Assembly: GCF_947507565.1 (NCBI RefSeq)
Contig: NC_089181.1
Span: forward strand, 379,501 to 443,500
DNA: 64,000 nt
Source of the DNA: Oscarella lobularis
Taxonomy: Eukaryota; Porifera; Homoscleromorpha; Homosclerophorida; Oscarellidae
Reading direction: 5' to 3'
A program made the position numbers and the translations under genes. Within the stretch, counting starts at the first letter, position 1, and every line of letters begins with the position of its first letter. Positions 11,591-22,400 of the stretch are shown one piece after another. The notes under the pieces are model-generated. The model did no database searches. It was not told where the DNA came from and saw nothing but the letters and a program-made list of their open reading frames with translations.

Positions 11591-14500
11591 TTACTTTCGT
11601 TGGTGCACGGGTTTATAGTCGCTCCGCGTCACCGTCTCGAAACTTCCGTCGACAGGCGTTCGCGTCGAAAAGGCGTGCGCGAATTCGTTGTAGTCGATCA
11701 TCCCGTCGCCGTCCCGATCGCATCGACGAATGAGGTCGTCCAACGAGACGGGATCGATGTCGATTCCGTATCGACGGCACACCGTCGCCAATTCGTCGCG
11801 AGTGATTTTGCCCGACAAATCCGTGTCGATGTCCAAAAACGCGGCCGTCATTTTGATTTGGGATGGATCTCGAGGATTCACGTGCCTGGAAAAAAATCAA
11901 TAATCTCTTATTTATTACATACAAAAGGCGGCTTGCTTAGCATAGCTCTTCTTTTTCAACTCGTCACCGAGACCACCAGCTTCCCGAGAAGGTTCGCTAA
12001 GGAAATTCCACTTAATTCAGCCGCGAAAAAATTTTCTTAGTCTTTAGACACGTACGTTGGAAGAACGTGAGAATACGTCGCTCTTGGCAACGCTTTAACG
12101 CCGGCAGCGGGAACGTCTGAGCGTGCGGCACGCGCTTGAAACTCGGATCGCTAATATCATGACTAATTAATTAATTAATTGATTAGAGAAGGCGATTCTT
12201 CTTACCTGTTCAGTGGTTTTTGTTTCGGGATCGAAGCCAAATGCAAAGTGACTGTCTTTATTGTCTCGACGTCTCTGCCTTTGCTCGGTCAGATTGTCTC
12301 GTCGGCGTTGAGCGGCGATTTCCACGTTCGAAATAGGCAGTAGATACTTGGTCTGCGATTCCGACTTGACCGCTCCGATCGGCGGCTCGGCGAGCGCGTC
12401 GTCCGCGCGAAGGTGATCGTACTGCGATGGGGGAGCGGTTGGAGCGGCTCGATCGCCGCCTTGGCCTTGATACGACGACTGAGTCACTGAAAAAAAATAG
12501 AGACGTTGTCAACTCGTGTTCTTTTGCTGTACGTCAACGTACAAGACTGTTGCCTTAGCTCCTTGTGTTCGTCCAAATTGCAGGAAAGATAAACAGAATT
12601 CTGACTGTGCCGTTCCTGTGAAATGAAAACAATGAGACGACGACCAATCGATGTTGCGAGCGACTCGACCTTGTTTCCGGCTACATCGCCGCGTGCACCC
12701 TAGAAATAAAATAAAAATTTCCAAAAAAAATGCGACGATTGCATAATACCTCGTTCCCAGCGACGCGATTCGCTGCGTAGTCCGACTGGCTGACGGTCAT
12801 GCCGAGCGACCAGTTCGGCTCCACCTCGTGCATAACCTTCGACGAAGGAGGCGGCGCACACTTTTGCGGTTTTGCCGTCACCTTTCTCCGAGAAAAATCT
12901 AGAGTAAATAATATCAACGCATACGTAACGATATGTCTTTTTTTCTATATATATATATATATATAGAAATACCTTCATGAGAAACAGATGACGTCTTGAC
13001 GTCATCCGTGCCGAACTATAGAGAACCCACGCGTTTCCCTAGCAGACTCTAACAAGATAATTTCCCCCGCCCACCTGGAAGTGAGTGCCTATTTGGTATT
13101 CGCAATCAGCCAAAGGATCTGACAAAGAAAATTAATTAATTAATTAATTAATTTTTAATTAAATTCATTATTTTAAATTTAATTAAAAATCGACGTGTAC
13201 CTTTATGTAATTCCCGTCTCGTCGTCGTCTTTTCCTCGCGCACTTGATCTCCCTTAAAGCTTTCCCTTTGAACGCTGAGAAAAGCGTCGTCAATGGGCAC
13301 CGGCCTCGAATGCTCTATACGAATTAGTCGTTCACACGTTGAAAGAGCTAACAATTAATTAAGAGATCGCTCTGACTGTTCAATGCCTGAAAGAACTCCA
13401 AATAGTCGATTTTTCCGTCGTTGTTCTGATCGCACTCCTTTAGCAAGTCTCTCAATTCGGCGTCGGACGCGGGCACGTCGATCAGATCGTTGACCATCGC
13501 CTTCAGCTCATCAAACGTGATAAATCCCGATCTAGGAAAGACAGAGTGGCTAAATGTCGTTGTGACGGCGACGGAAGAAATCGGACCGGTCCTGATCATA
13601 TTTCATAAAGGCTCGGCCCAACGTGACGCTCGTCGGATCGCGAGGATTCTGAAATAGCCCGTAGTTCTGTTCCTGGAGCAACGCCTTCAGCGCACTCCCC
13701 GTCTCACTAGCAGACTGCCTGCACGAAATACATAATAAGGAAATCTCCCTAATGTTTTTTATGACTTTGCCTTGGGAGAATGTGATCGTAGGCAATGGTC
13801 GTTTTAGTTGACATTCCCGCCGCTGGAAAATGCCTGTAGTCGCTTTTTTGAGTCGACATATACTCGCCCGGTCGTCCTTCGACGTTATAGTCGCCAGATC
13901 GAAATACGTGCGACGTCACTCGATCAGAGGCAGCTGCCGTCAAAGTAGCCTCCCCAGTCATCTGAGATGCGGTGGTGGGCACGTAGGAGGACATCGTCTC
14001 TGACGTCAAACTAAAGGACGAAATACAGACGTGACCCTCGACATTCTAGGACTTACTTCGTTGGATCGCTACCCAAGTCAAAGTGCGTGGCTCTCAGATA
14101 AGTCGTCGTTTTGTGCCGTTGCTTTGGCGTAACAAGCAATCCTCTAGGACCAACCGTTTTGGTCCACTGATCCCATCGCTAATTAATTAATTGATCAATT
14201 TTTATTAGGATATCTATATCGTATTTTTGCCTCTTTTCCGTCAAAGTCTGATTTGTACAGGGACGAACCGAATGCTTTGTTTTCCATGTACTTGGGAGCC
14301 ATGTCCTGAAAGATCGATGGGGTACGCGCTATGACAGGTCGAAAGAAAACGTACGGCCAAGTGGATGTCGTTGAAACCGGGAGGAACGAACGATTGGGTT
14401 CTCTCCGCCGACTTTTTCACGTAGTCGTCCTGAAACGTCGATTTTTTCGCCACGTCGTCGGATCCGAGCGTGAAATTCGTCTTCAACTACACGACAAAAC

Positions 14501-14823
14501 GAAATCTAACGGTTTCTCGCATCTCAAAGAGGCGCTGACTTGAGTCTTTCCGGTCAAACTATGCCTTTCCCCTCTATTATCACTCACTGGAGGCTTCTGC
14601 AAGACGTAGGACAACGATCGCCTCGAAAAAAAGCCAATTTCGATTGCATTACCTTGAAGAAATCACCTGTTGTCGTCTTCCAAGCGCCGCCGCTGTCGTA
14701 GAGTTCGCCTTTTCGCAGAACGTTATCGGCTTGGAGTAGCGTTCGGGCTCTCTCTCCCGGCGCTAGTCGCTGGGGACCATACAGTTGATTTCGCCTTTCC
14801 TGCACAGCTAGAGGCTCCCCCAT
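11591..14823 (-). CDS. Four-EF-hand protein with axonemal (SAXO-like) repeats
   Basis: Orthologue not recognised. The spliced product has two similar modules. Each begins with short repeats of the type TNFTLGSDD, THFDLGSD, GTHFQ-FGTDD, NWSLGM or HFAFGFD, which recall microtubule-inner/SAXO-type axonemal proteins. Each then carries a conserved NPRDP segment followed by an EF-hand pair. The calcium loops are canonical: DQDRSGFITFDE (split by an intron) and DQNNDGKIDYLE in the first pair, DTDLSGKITRDE and DRDGDGMIDYNE in the second. The ending is KPVHQRK-stop. I chose the start at MGEPLAVQERRNQLYG; exons further 5' cannot be excluded. The ciliary neighbours (TTLL, TOGARAM1, ZMYND10) fit a calcium-responsive axonemal role, which is inference. 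Confidence 0.75.
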
Positions 14824-14996
14824 CCTTTCGTTTAGGCGTTGCCAAGAGAGTTGTTGCGCAGGTAGCGTGCGCGAGGAACAAAAATATCGCTGCAAAGGAC
14901 AGTCCGTTTGAGCGAAAAAGACCCTAAATCGAAAGAAGAAAGCAGTAGCTTTTAAACAGGAGTGCTGAGAAAAAAAAAAGGAACCGGCTTTCGATC

Positions 14997-15099
14997 GTAG
15001 TCGGCAGGATTCGAACCTGCGCGGGGAGACCCCATTGGATAGCATCCGCATTCCGGACACCGTAGCAGTCCAACGCCTTAACCACTCGGCCACGACTAC
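14997..15099 (-). tRNA. tRNA-Ser(GCT) with intron
   Basis: The minus strand reads as a full class II serine tRNA. The acceptor stem GTAGTCG pairs with CGACTAC, the D arm is GGCCGAGTGGTTAAGGC, a long variable arm GGGGTCTCCCC is present, and the T arm is GCAGGTTCGAACCTGC. The anticodon loop contains GCT followed by A37, then about 22 extra bases before A38 and the closing stem TCCAA. That is the canonical eukaryotic tRNA intron position. Mature length without the intron is about 81 nt, before CCA addition. Confidence 0.96.
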
Positions 15100-15289
15100 T
15101 CGACCTGTTTCAGAACGTCGCGTCATCCCTACTTATTCAAACGAAAGAGGCAGGTGATCTCTTCTCCTTTTATTTAATTTACATAGTCGAAAAATCCTCG
15201 TCTCTACAACATACACCGTTAAAATTTTCCCACTTTTTTTTCCAGTTCCAAACCTGTGTCCTTTTCTGGTGTAGTACTTCAGGGGATAT
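15100..15289. other. Short intergenic stretch between tRNA and NOP53
   Basis: AT-rich, with no open frame or RNA signal that I can support. It probably contains the NOP53 3' UTR. Confidence 0.4.
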
Positions 15290-16996
15290 TTTCTGCCTTT
15301 CCTAAAAAAAGTGTCATGAGGGCAAAACGTTCAGAGCGCACTGTAGAGAAAAAGCACGTACACGACTTTCTTCCTCGGCTCAATAATGCATCGCTTCAAA
15401 AGACTATCATACCTGTCGAAAGCTATACTCCCTTTCGGCTGTAAAACACAGATACAGCATAAGAATATTTCCCATGCCAAACCAGCCAGCTCACCTTCAA
15501 TTTTCGTAAAGATCCAGACAGCTCCTCGGGAAGTTGAACAACAACAGGCGGCTCTTCATACCTGAAACGAAAAATTCAGAGACACTTCATTTTTTCGTGA
15601 AAAAAACGCCCACGGGACTGATCCGAGTCGTTTTGGCTTCGTCTTATTGATTTCTTCCTTTCGTTTTTTCTCCTCCATCCTCACTTTTGATTTTTCTTCC
15701 GAATCTCTAATTTCGCGCTTCAACGCTTTGATTCTAAGTGAAAAATTGCACGCCGAGATGAGATTGAAACTATAATGTCAATCACCTGTAAACATCTTGC
15801 ATACGTTGCTTTTCGTCTCTTTCTTTCTTCACCAAGTCATTCTAAGCACACGCCAGAAAGGATCGCCTATCAATTTCTGCCTGACTGATAAACGTACTGC
15901 TTCTTTTCGCTCCCTCTCCTTTCGACGTTGTTTCCTTGTCTTTGGTTGACTGGGATCACCTCTCGACACGACGTCGCCACTGCTATCAATCGCTTCCTCG
16001 TCCTCGCGATTGCTACTGGTCATTTCATTCAGCCAAATTGCCTGACGTCAATCAACAGAGTTATCATCTTGAAAATGAACCAATGAAAAAGAAAGATCAA
16101 CCTCTCGTTCGTCTGAAGTCGTCGTCTTCAGGCTTCCAAGTTTTCTCTGCGCTTTTTGATCTTTCTTCAGCTTTTTCACCGCATTCTCAGTCGCCATTTT
16201 CAAGAGCTCCTTCACAATAAAAATCCATTTCTGTAAATTAATTAAATAGAGAAGAAATACCCACCTGATGCGACTCAAACGACGGGTTATACGAAGCACC
16301 AGCAGCAGCTACTTCAACAGCAGCAACAGGCAAAGGCTTATTCAGCTTCATCGTCGTAGGAGCCTGAGAAAAAAAACAGACCGTCTCTTTATAGGATGAA
16401 GATGAAATATTAAAATTCACTTTGACCGGTCTTTGTCTGGTTACTTCTCTATAGTACTCGTCTATCGGATCCGGCGGCCCGGTCGCTGTAAAATAAAATT
16501 AAACAATTAGAGTCAATTCTTGAGAAATTTCTTTTTTGACTCTTGCCTTTGTCTTTCCAGAGATCTTCGGACACGTGGTCCTTTCGACGCTTCGGTCGCT
16601 TCGATTTGACGACGGCCCGAATTGTCTTGGTTTTCGTCTCCGCCTTTCGCGCTGTCGCGTCTTCATCTTTCGTCGATTTCGAAGAAACGGCGATCTTGGG
16701 TCTCTTCGCGGATGGAGGCTCCGTTCCTGCAAAAAGAACGCGATCTCTATCGTTGCCACCGTCGCGAATATCGAACTCGCCTTTGTCTACAAAAAACAAG
16801 GCGTCGTTGGCCTGTTCCGCGACGAGGCCGCTGCGAAAAAGAACGATTCTTCTGAGAAGCGCGCGTTTTTCGAGCTTTCTTACCCTGTCGTTCTTTCTTG
16901 AGCTCTCGCCTCGTCGAGATAATCCTCGACGTCGGCGATGTCCGTATGCTTTCGCCAGCTGCGTTTCGATTTCTTGCTAACGCGTTTCCTCCCCAT
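15290..16996 (-). CDS. NOP53: Ribosome biogenesis factor NOP53
   Basis: Nucleolar protein that recruits the exosome/MTR4 to 60S precursors; human NOP53 is also called GLTSCR2. The start MGRKRVSKKSKRSWRKHTDI followed by DVEDYLDEARAQERT is typical. The family hallmark appears as VEVAAAGASYNPSFESHQ near 16300. Lys/Arg/Glu-rich helical exons follow (KTRKQRRKERERKEA), then YEEPPVVVQLPEELSGSLRKLK near 15530 and LLKRCIIEPRKK near 15400. The last few residues are uncertain because no clean splice keeps the expected basic C-terminus, so the downstream limit is approximate. Its start is 99 bases from that of the divergent TTLL gene. Confidence 0.88.
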
Positions 16997-17095
16997 GAAC
17001 GTTCGTGCACTCACGCTAACCGGAAGCTCAGCGTCAGCTCAGCACTCTCAGCGTCTCCGACTCTCCGTGACTCATACCGACTGTACTAGCAATCA
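16997..17095. promoter_or_regulatory. Compact divergent promoter NOP53 / TTLL
   Basis: Only 99 bases separate the two start codons, so both 5' UTRs and core promoters must share this stretch. No TATA box is visible. Confidence 0.5.
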
Positions 17096-19339
17096 ATGGA
17101 CAAGTCGGTAAGACTTCATGCGTCGAAGAGCAAGCCTGACGTTCTTTGTAGGCTCAGACGCGAAGAAATCGACGCCAATCGGCAACGTTTTTCACGCTGG
17201 GACTCATTTTCATCGTCGGACTCGTCGTCATGCTGTCCAACGTTTACCAGCTCGACGGCCTGACGGACACCGTTCACGATCGTCACGCAATACGACAGAA
17301 CACTCGTCTGCGATCGCTGCAGCAATTCCAAGCAGCGGGCGGAAGAGGAGTGGTTGGAGAGGCGAGGACTCGCTCCGTGTGCATCTTCGCCAGAGACGTA
17401 CGTACGCGCTTTCACGTTCGCGCGCACGTTATCGCACTACGTAGGGACCCGCGATTCTGCACGTCAAAGCCGTCTTCGAACGACTTGGCTACGACATTCG
17501 AGCGACGAAAGACGACGACTGGGACGTCTTGTGGTCCCTCAAGTCGCCTTACGTTGCCTTCGGCGAACGACTGTCAAAGCTCAAGCCGCACCAAAAAGTA
17601 AAAATTAATTAATTAAATTAATTAATTAATTTTTTCGTTTAGGTGAATCACTGGCCTGGGTTGGGTTCCGTTACGTCGAAAAGTGACCTGGCGACATCGA
17701 AGCTGTTGTCAGCTCCTGTTGGATACAGGCTTCCTAAAGAAACCGATGCATTTCGAGCTGCTGTAGGTTGCTGGATTCGTTCACGTGCACGTGTACTCAC
17801 TTTGTCCCCCCCCGTGGTCAGACCAAAGCGAATCCTGACAAGATGTGGGTAGTCAAGAGTGGCACGCATCGAGGAGTTCGAGTGCGGAAACAAGTCGATA
17901 ACGTTCTCAAAATCCGTCACGACGCCAATTTATTCATTCAAGAGTTCATTTCGAATCCGTTCCTAATCGATGGCAGGCGAGACTTTGAATACGAGTAAAT
18001 ATTTTTGTTTGAATTTTACGTCCGTTTCGTTGTAGAAAATTCGACATAGGCGTATACACCGTCATCACGTCGATCGATCCCCTAAGAGTGTATACGTACG
18101 AAGAGGAGATACTATTGAGATTTTGTAGTCTGCCTTATCATCCATTCGACGAAGCCGAAGTGAATAAGTACGTCGTCACCGCCGACTACACGCCGACGTG
18201 GGAAGTACGACAATAAATTCCCTCTTTGCTCTTATTAGAAGACGTTTCTTTTCGAGATTCCGTCGCTAGTCGAAGCCTACAACAATTTTCAATATAGCCA
18301 TAAGCAAGCTCTTAATCTACATTTAGGGAGACAAGGTAAGGACGGAAAATTTCTCTCGTCGCCGCCGCCGCCGCGAAATATTTTCTCCCCAAGGTCACAA
18401 TCCTAAACCCATGTGGCAGGCCATCAGTGACTCTATACGCGAAGTCATGCACGCAAAAGAGGACGGCATTAGGGAAATCGTACGCAAGCGCTTTTCACAT
18501 CAGTATACTAATCGTGACGAAGCGCCTTGCCGTGATTGCAATTTTGACCTTTAGAAATTTCTTTGAGCTCGTTCGTTTTGATTTCATAATCGACGAAAAA
18601 TTGAAGGTGTATCTTCTGGAGGTACATCGTATTAATACGTACCTGGAAATCGGAGTTTACCTTCTTTTATAGGTTAATATGTCGCCCAATTTGTCTTCAG
18701 GTCACTTTGCTCCCAATAAATGGCTCTATGAACAAGTCACGCCCCAAAAAAAGACCTATTGATAAATTGTCTTACTCAACTTCTCTTGCAGATTGTCTAC
18801 AATACATTGAAATTAGTAGGATTAGCTTCGGCGACTGCCGCGCATCCAGCAGATGTGTACGTTTTGACGGTATATATTCTCCTCATGTTTTCTATTCTCT
18901 AGGTCGAAGGACGAACGCGATATGCTGGTAAGTCTGCGCGACATTCAGGTGGCGAGCGACCGCTGCGCATCAGCGGAGTGCGACGATAACTGCAAGCCGG
19001 ACGTGAGAGCGCTACAGCTCCTCTTTCTCTCTGTAGTCAATTTTTTGATTTCTAGATCTGCCAACTCTGTCAACTGTGCCGAACCCCCTATTTTACAGAC
19101 AGTGTAAAGGCCGCCTTTCTAGAGCACGTAAACCGGGGAAACTACCGAAGAGTGATTCCTAAGCCACTGGTTAAAACGAATTCTAATTATATCCTTTCTA
19201 CGTCACACAATTTTTGTAATAGGAAGAACAACCTTCCACTGTTGACGTCTCAAAAGCAATAAATTCCACTCAAAACAACCACCTAATGACCATGTGGTTT
19301 CGAGGGAAATGCGAACACGACAAGACCTGGTGTACTTAG
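17096..19339 (+). CDS. Membrane-anchored tubulin tyrosine ligase-like protein (complete)
   Basis: TTL-domain enzyme predicted to add glutamate or glycine to tubulin tails. The start ATG at 17096 gives a short first exon (MDKS). The second exon encodes one hydrophobic segment, TFFTLGLIFIVGLVVML, so the protein has an N-terminal signal anchor like nematode ttll-15. TTL-domain signatures follow in order: DDWDVLWSLKSPY, KMWVVKSGTHRGVRV, LFIQEFISNPFLIDGR, KFDIGVYTVITSIDPLRVY, LRFCSLPYHPFD, DYTPTWE, FFELVRFDFIIDE and MSPNLSSGHFAPN. It ends WFRGKC...TWCT with the stop at 19337-19339. The intron after LIDG has a GC donor (GCGAGA). Its 3' part is duplicated at 1-1122. A lumenal or membrane-associated site is inferred from the anchor. 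Confidence 0.88.
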
Positions 19340-19497
19340 CCCGTCTGCCTATTTATTGATCGCGTGCAATTAAAATTACGTACAGTACAATTTCGTTCTT
19401 ATTACCACTGCTGTCCAGCAACAGTTACGCGCGATGATCATTCGTCCTAAAACTGCATCCCACGGGGACCTGCGCACGATTCTATACATAGGGAAGT

Positions 19498-22400
19498 TCA
19501 ACTTGGACCGAACGTGTCCAAAAGGGATTTGAGCGCCTGCTGATCGCGCGGGGGCAAGTGGCGAGCGCGGTCAATTAGACTTTGACCCATGTTGGCGTAC
19601 ATGATGTGAATGAGAGCGCACGCGGCCAGGCGCGCTTCGCCCGTCAGACTTGCGACCGGTTTGCCGCCGCCGCCGCCCCCGCCGCGCGACGACACCAAAT
19701 GCCAAATTACGGGGAGAACGTGCCGATGAACGAGCTTGGGATGACGCGGATGAACGGAATCGACCAAGACTATAGGGCCAGAAAAATTCGTTTTCGCGAT
19801 TTCATTTGATTTTGTTATACCTACATACCGGCAAGTTTTTCCGTCACGAAGGGCATCGCTTTGGAATTTCCGAATTGAACGACCGAAGCGAATGGCTGAA
19901 TAAGAAGAGCATTATCTATACAGCAAATAGAAGATCAATAATTTTTTTAATTAATCGGTTCTGCCAACCTACCGACGAGACCTATTAGAGAACCAATGAT
20001 ATTCCTAGCCGATGTGCATATCGTCGGATTCTTCGAAGCGAGATTCGACGACAGCGCGGGCACCAGCAGACTGATGACGGGCTCGAGATAAGGCGCCAAG
20101 TGGGGAACCATTGCCTCAAAAGACTCCAATGCGTGAACGTTGACCTACGAAAGTTCGGCAATTGGAATTCGCCAGGATCAACGTCTACCGCGGAAACGTG
20201 CCTTGCTATTGGAATCCGTGAGTCGTGGCGTAAAATCGTCGAAGAGCTAATAAAGGAAAACCGTTATCCAGACCGACCAAAAATAAAACTAAAACTAGAG
20301 ACTCGCCTTTACTATGCTATTTCCAACGGTACTTGTTGATGACTTGGATAGCTCAAGAACTTCCGTAACGGCGTCGTACCGTTCCTTCCAGTCGCTTGAC
20401 GATAATCTTTTAAAGAGAGCAGTCAGGACGCCACCCTGCTGATCGCCGAACGGGTTTCCACTGGGACGCGGACGCGGAGGCTTTCCTCGGACGCTGCCGC
20501 TCTTGCTCATTACCGATGGGTCACTAGGAGATTTCTAATGCAGGCCAACGACGAAGAAGGAGTATATCGGCTAACCTGAAGTCCGATTTTGCTGACGACT
20601 GTCTTCCACTTCCAGCCGAATCCGGTCCGAGGCTCGAAGCGCGAGAACTCTGACTACCAAAGCTGTTTTTTCTCTTTACTGACGACACTTTTTCCGCCGG
20701 CAAATCGCCCAGACCCTATCGAGAGCTCGTGAAAAACAACAATAATTCAAAACGATGACGATCTCTACCTTCGCCCTAAGACCGTCTTCAACGCCGAGTA
20801 ATTGCCTCTGCATCTTTTCCGACAAGGCTCGCGACGAAATCCTGTCGAATTCCGGACTATCCATAAGACAATGTATCATAGCCCTTCCAAAATATCTAAG
20901 AGAGAAAATCGATCTCGCGGTTGTATATTTTTATTTCGGCGTGCTGACCTCGCCTGCGGAGACCCGTCCATCGTGAACTGAACGGCAGCCGAAACGACGC
21001 GTTCCGCCACGTCTCGATACGCCCCGTTCGTCATCCACTCGACGCCGACACTCTCCGTGACGGCGAACACGAATTGAGCCGTCATTTTCCGAATGACGGT
21101 ACTGCGATGACTAAAGACCAATCGTTTTTCCTCCCCTCTATTATTTTTATTAGAGAGTCGACCTCATTCCCGTTGCTAACAGTGCTTTGACGGCGGCCAC
21201 AGGAGACACTCCGTTGACCATTTGGCTTAACGCTTTCTCGACGTCTTGTCTAATAAATCCGCTCGACTCGCTTCCTTTCGTCAGAAGCGTACGCACGGAG
21301 AAATCCAGCTCCTAGACGCACGAGGGAGAGAGAGACTATAGAGCCCTTATGATAAAAGAAACGCTATTTTCGAACCGTATCCATCAGCTTTCCCAAAGAC
21401 ACGTAAAGATCTCCCAAGCACTGGATGGCCACGCGAGCGACAGAACTGCGCAGATTCTTAATCTCCGTCACGACGGCCATTCGAATTTGCTTCAAGTGCG
21501 CGCCGAGAACGTCCGGGTGATGGAGAACCAATCGCCGAACCAACGTCAATCCTTCGCACTTGACATCCCTGAGAAAACAATCAAGCAAAAAAAAAAATAA
21601 AACGATTCGCTTATACCAATCTTCCGACGTCGCGCCGATGTATCGAAGCGCATCTCTCAACGCACTCGTCGGATTGGCGCACGGTTCCAGCACGTCGTCG
21701 ACGGGCTTGTCGCCGCCGCCGCTCAGCACCGATTCCCCGCGATCCGGCGTCCGACTCGTCTTCCTCTCGCGCCACGTCGACGGCGGCGACGTCACCGACA
21801 TGCGTCCCGTCGTCGGCCCAAACTGAACGGACTCCTCCGACGGCGTCCGCTGTCGTCGCACCCTACGCGAAAAGGATGAGTTTTCTTTTTTTTTTCAAAT
21901 TTGACGGCGACGTCTTACGTTCGTCTCGCTTCGTTCTCTTTACTTTTCACCGTCAACCGTTTCGTTAAGCTGTCGGAAAATTTCGGCTGTTGAGTCGGCG
22001 TTTCGACGTTGAAGTCCGGAGATTCGATGCCGTCACCGCCGGCGATCGCTCCTGGACGTTCGTTCGCTTCGAATTTCTTCGACAAAGATTTCATTGTCAT
22101 CGATTGATTTAGCCGGTTTCCTTCTATGGTCAAATCCTGACTCGTTTCCACTCGTTTCGTTCGACTTCTCGGCGGCAGATTGTAATCGACTCGTTGTGAC
22201 GGAGCCGAAGGGGACGGAGACGGAGACGGCGGTTTGGACAGGCGATTTTTTAAGCTCGGTGAAAACGACGGCAACGGTTGAACAAGAGAAGCGGCGTCTG
22301 GCTTCGAAACATTTGTTGAGAAGCCGGAAGAAAGCGTTTTCACAGATTTTCGTCGTTCGGGTGGCGAATCTCGTAGAGCGGCGGCGACGGCGACGGGATG

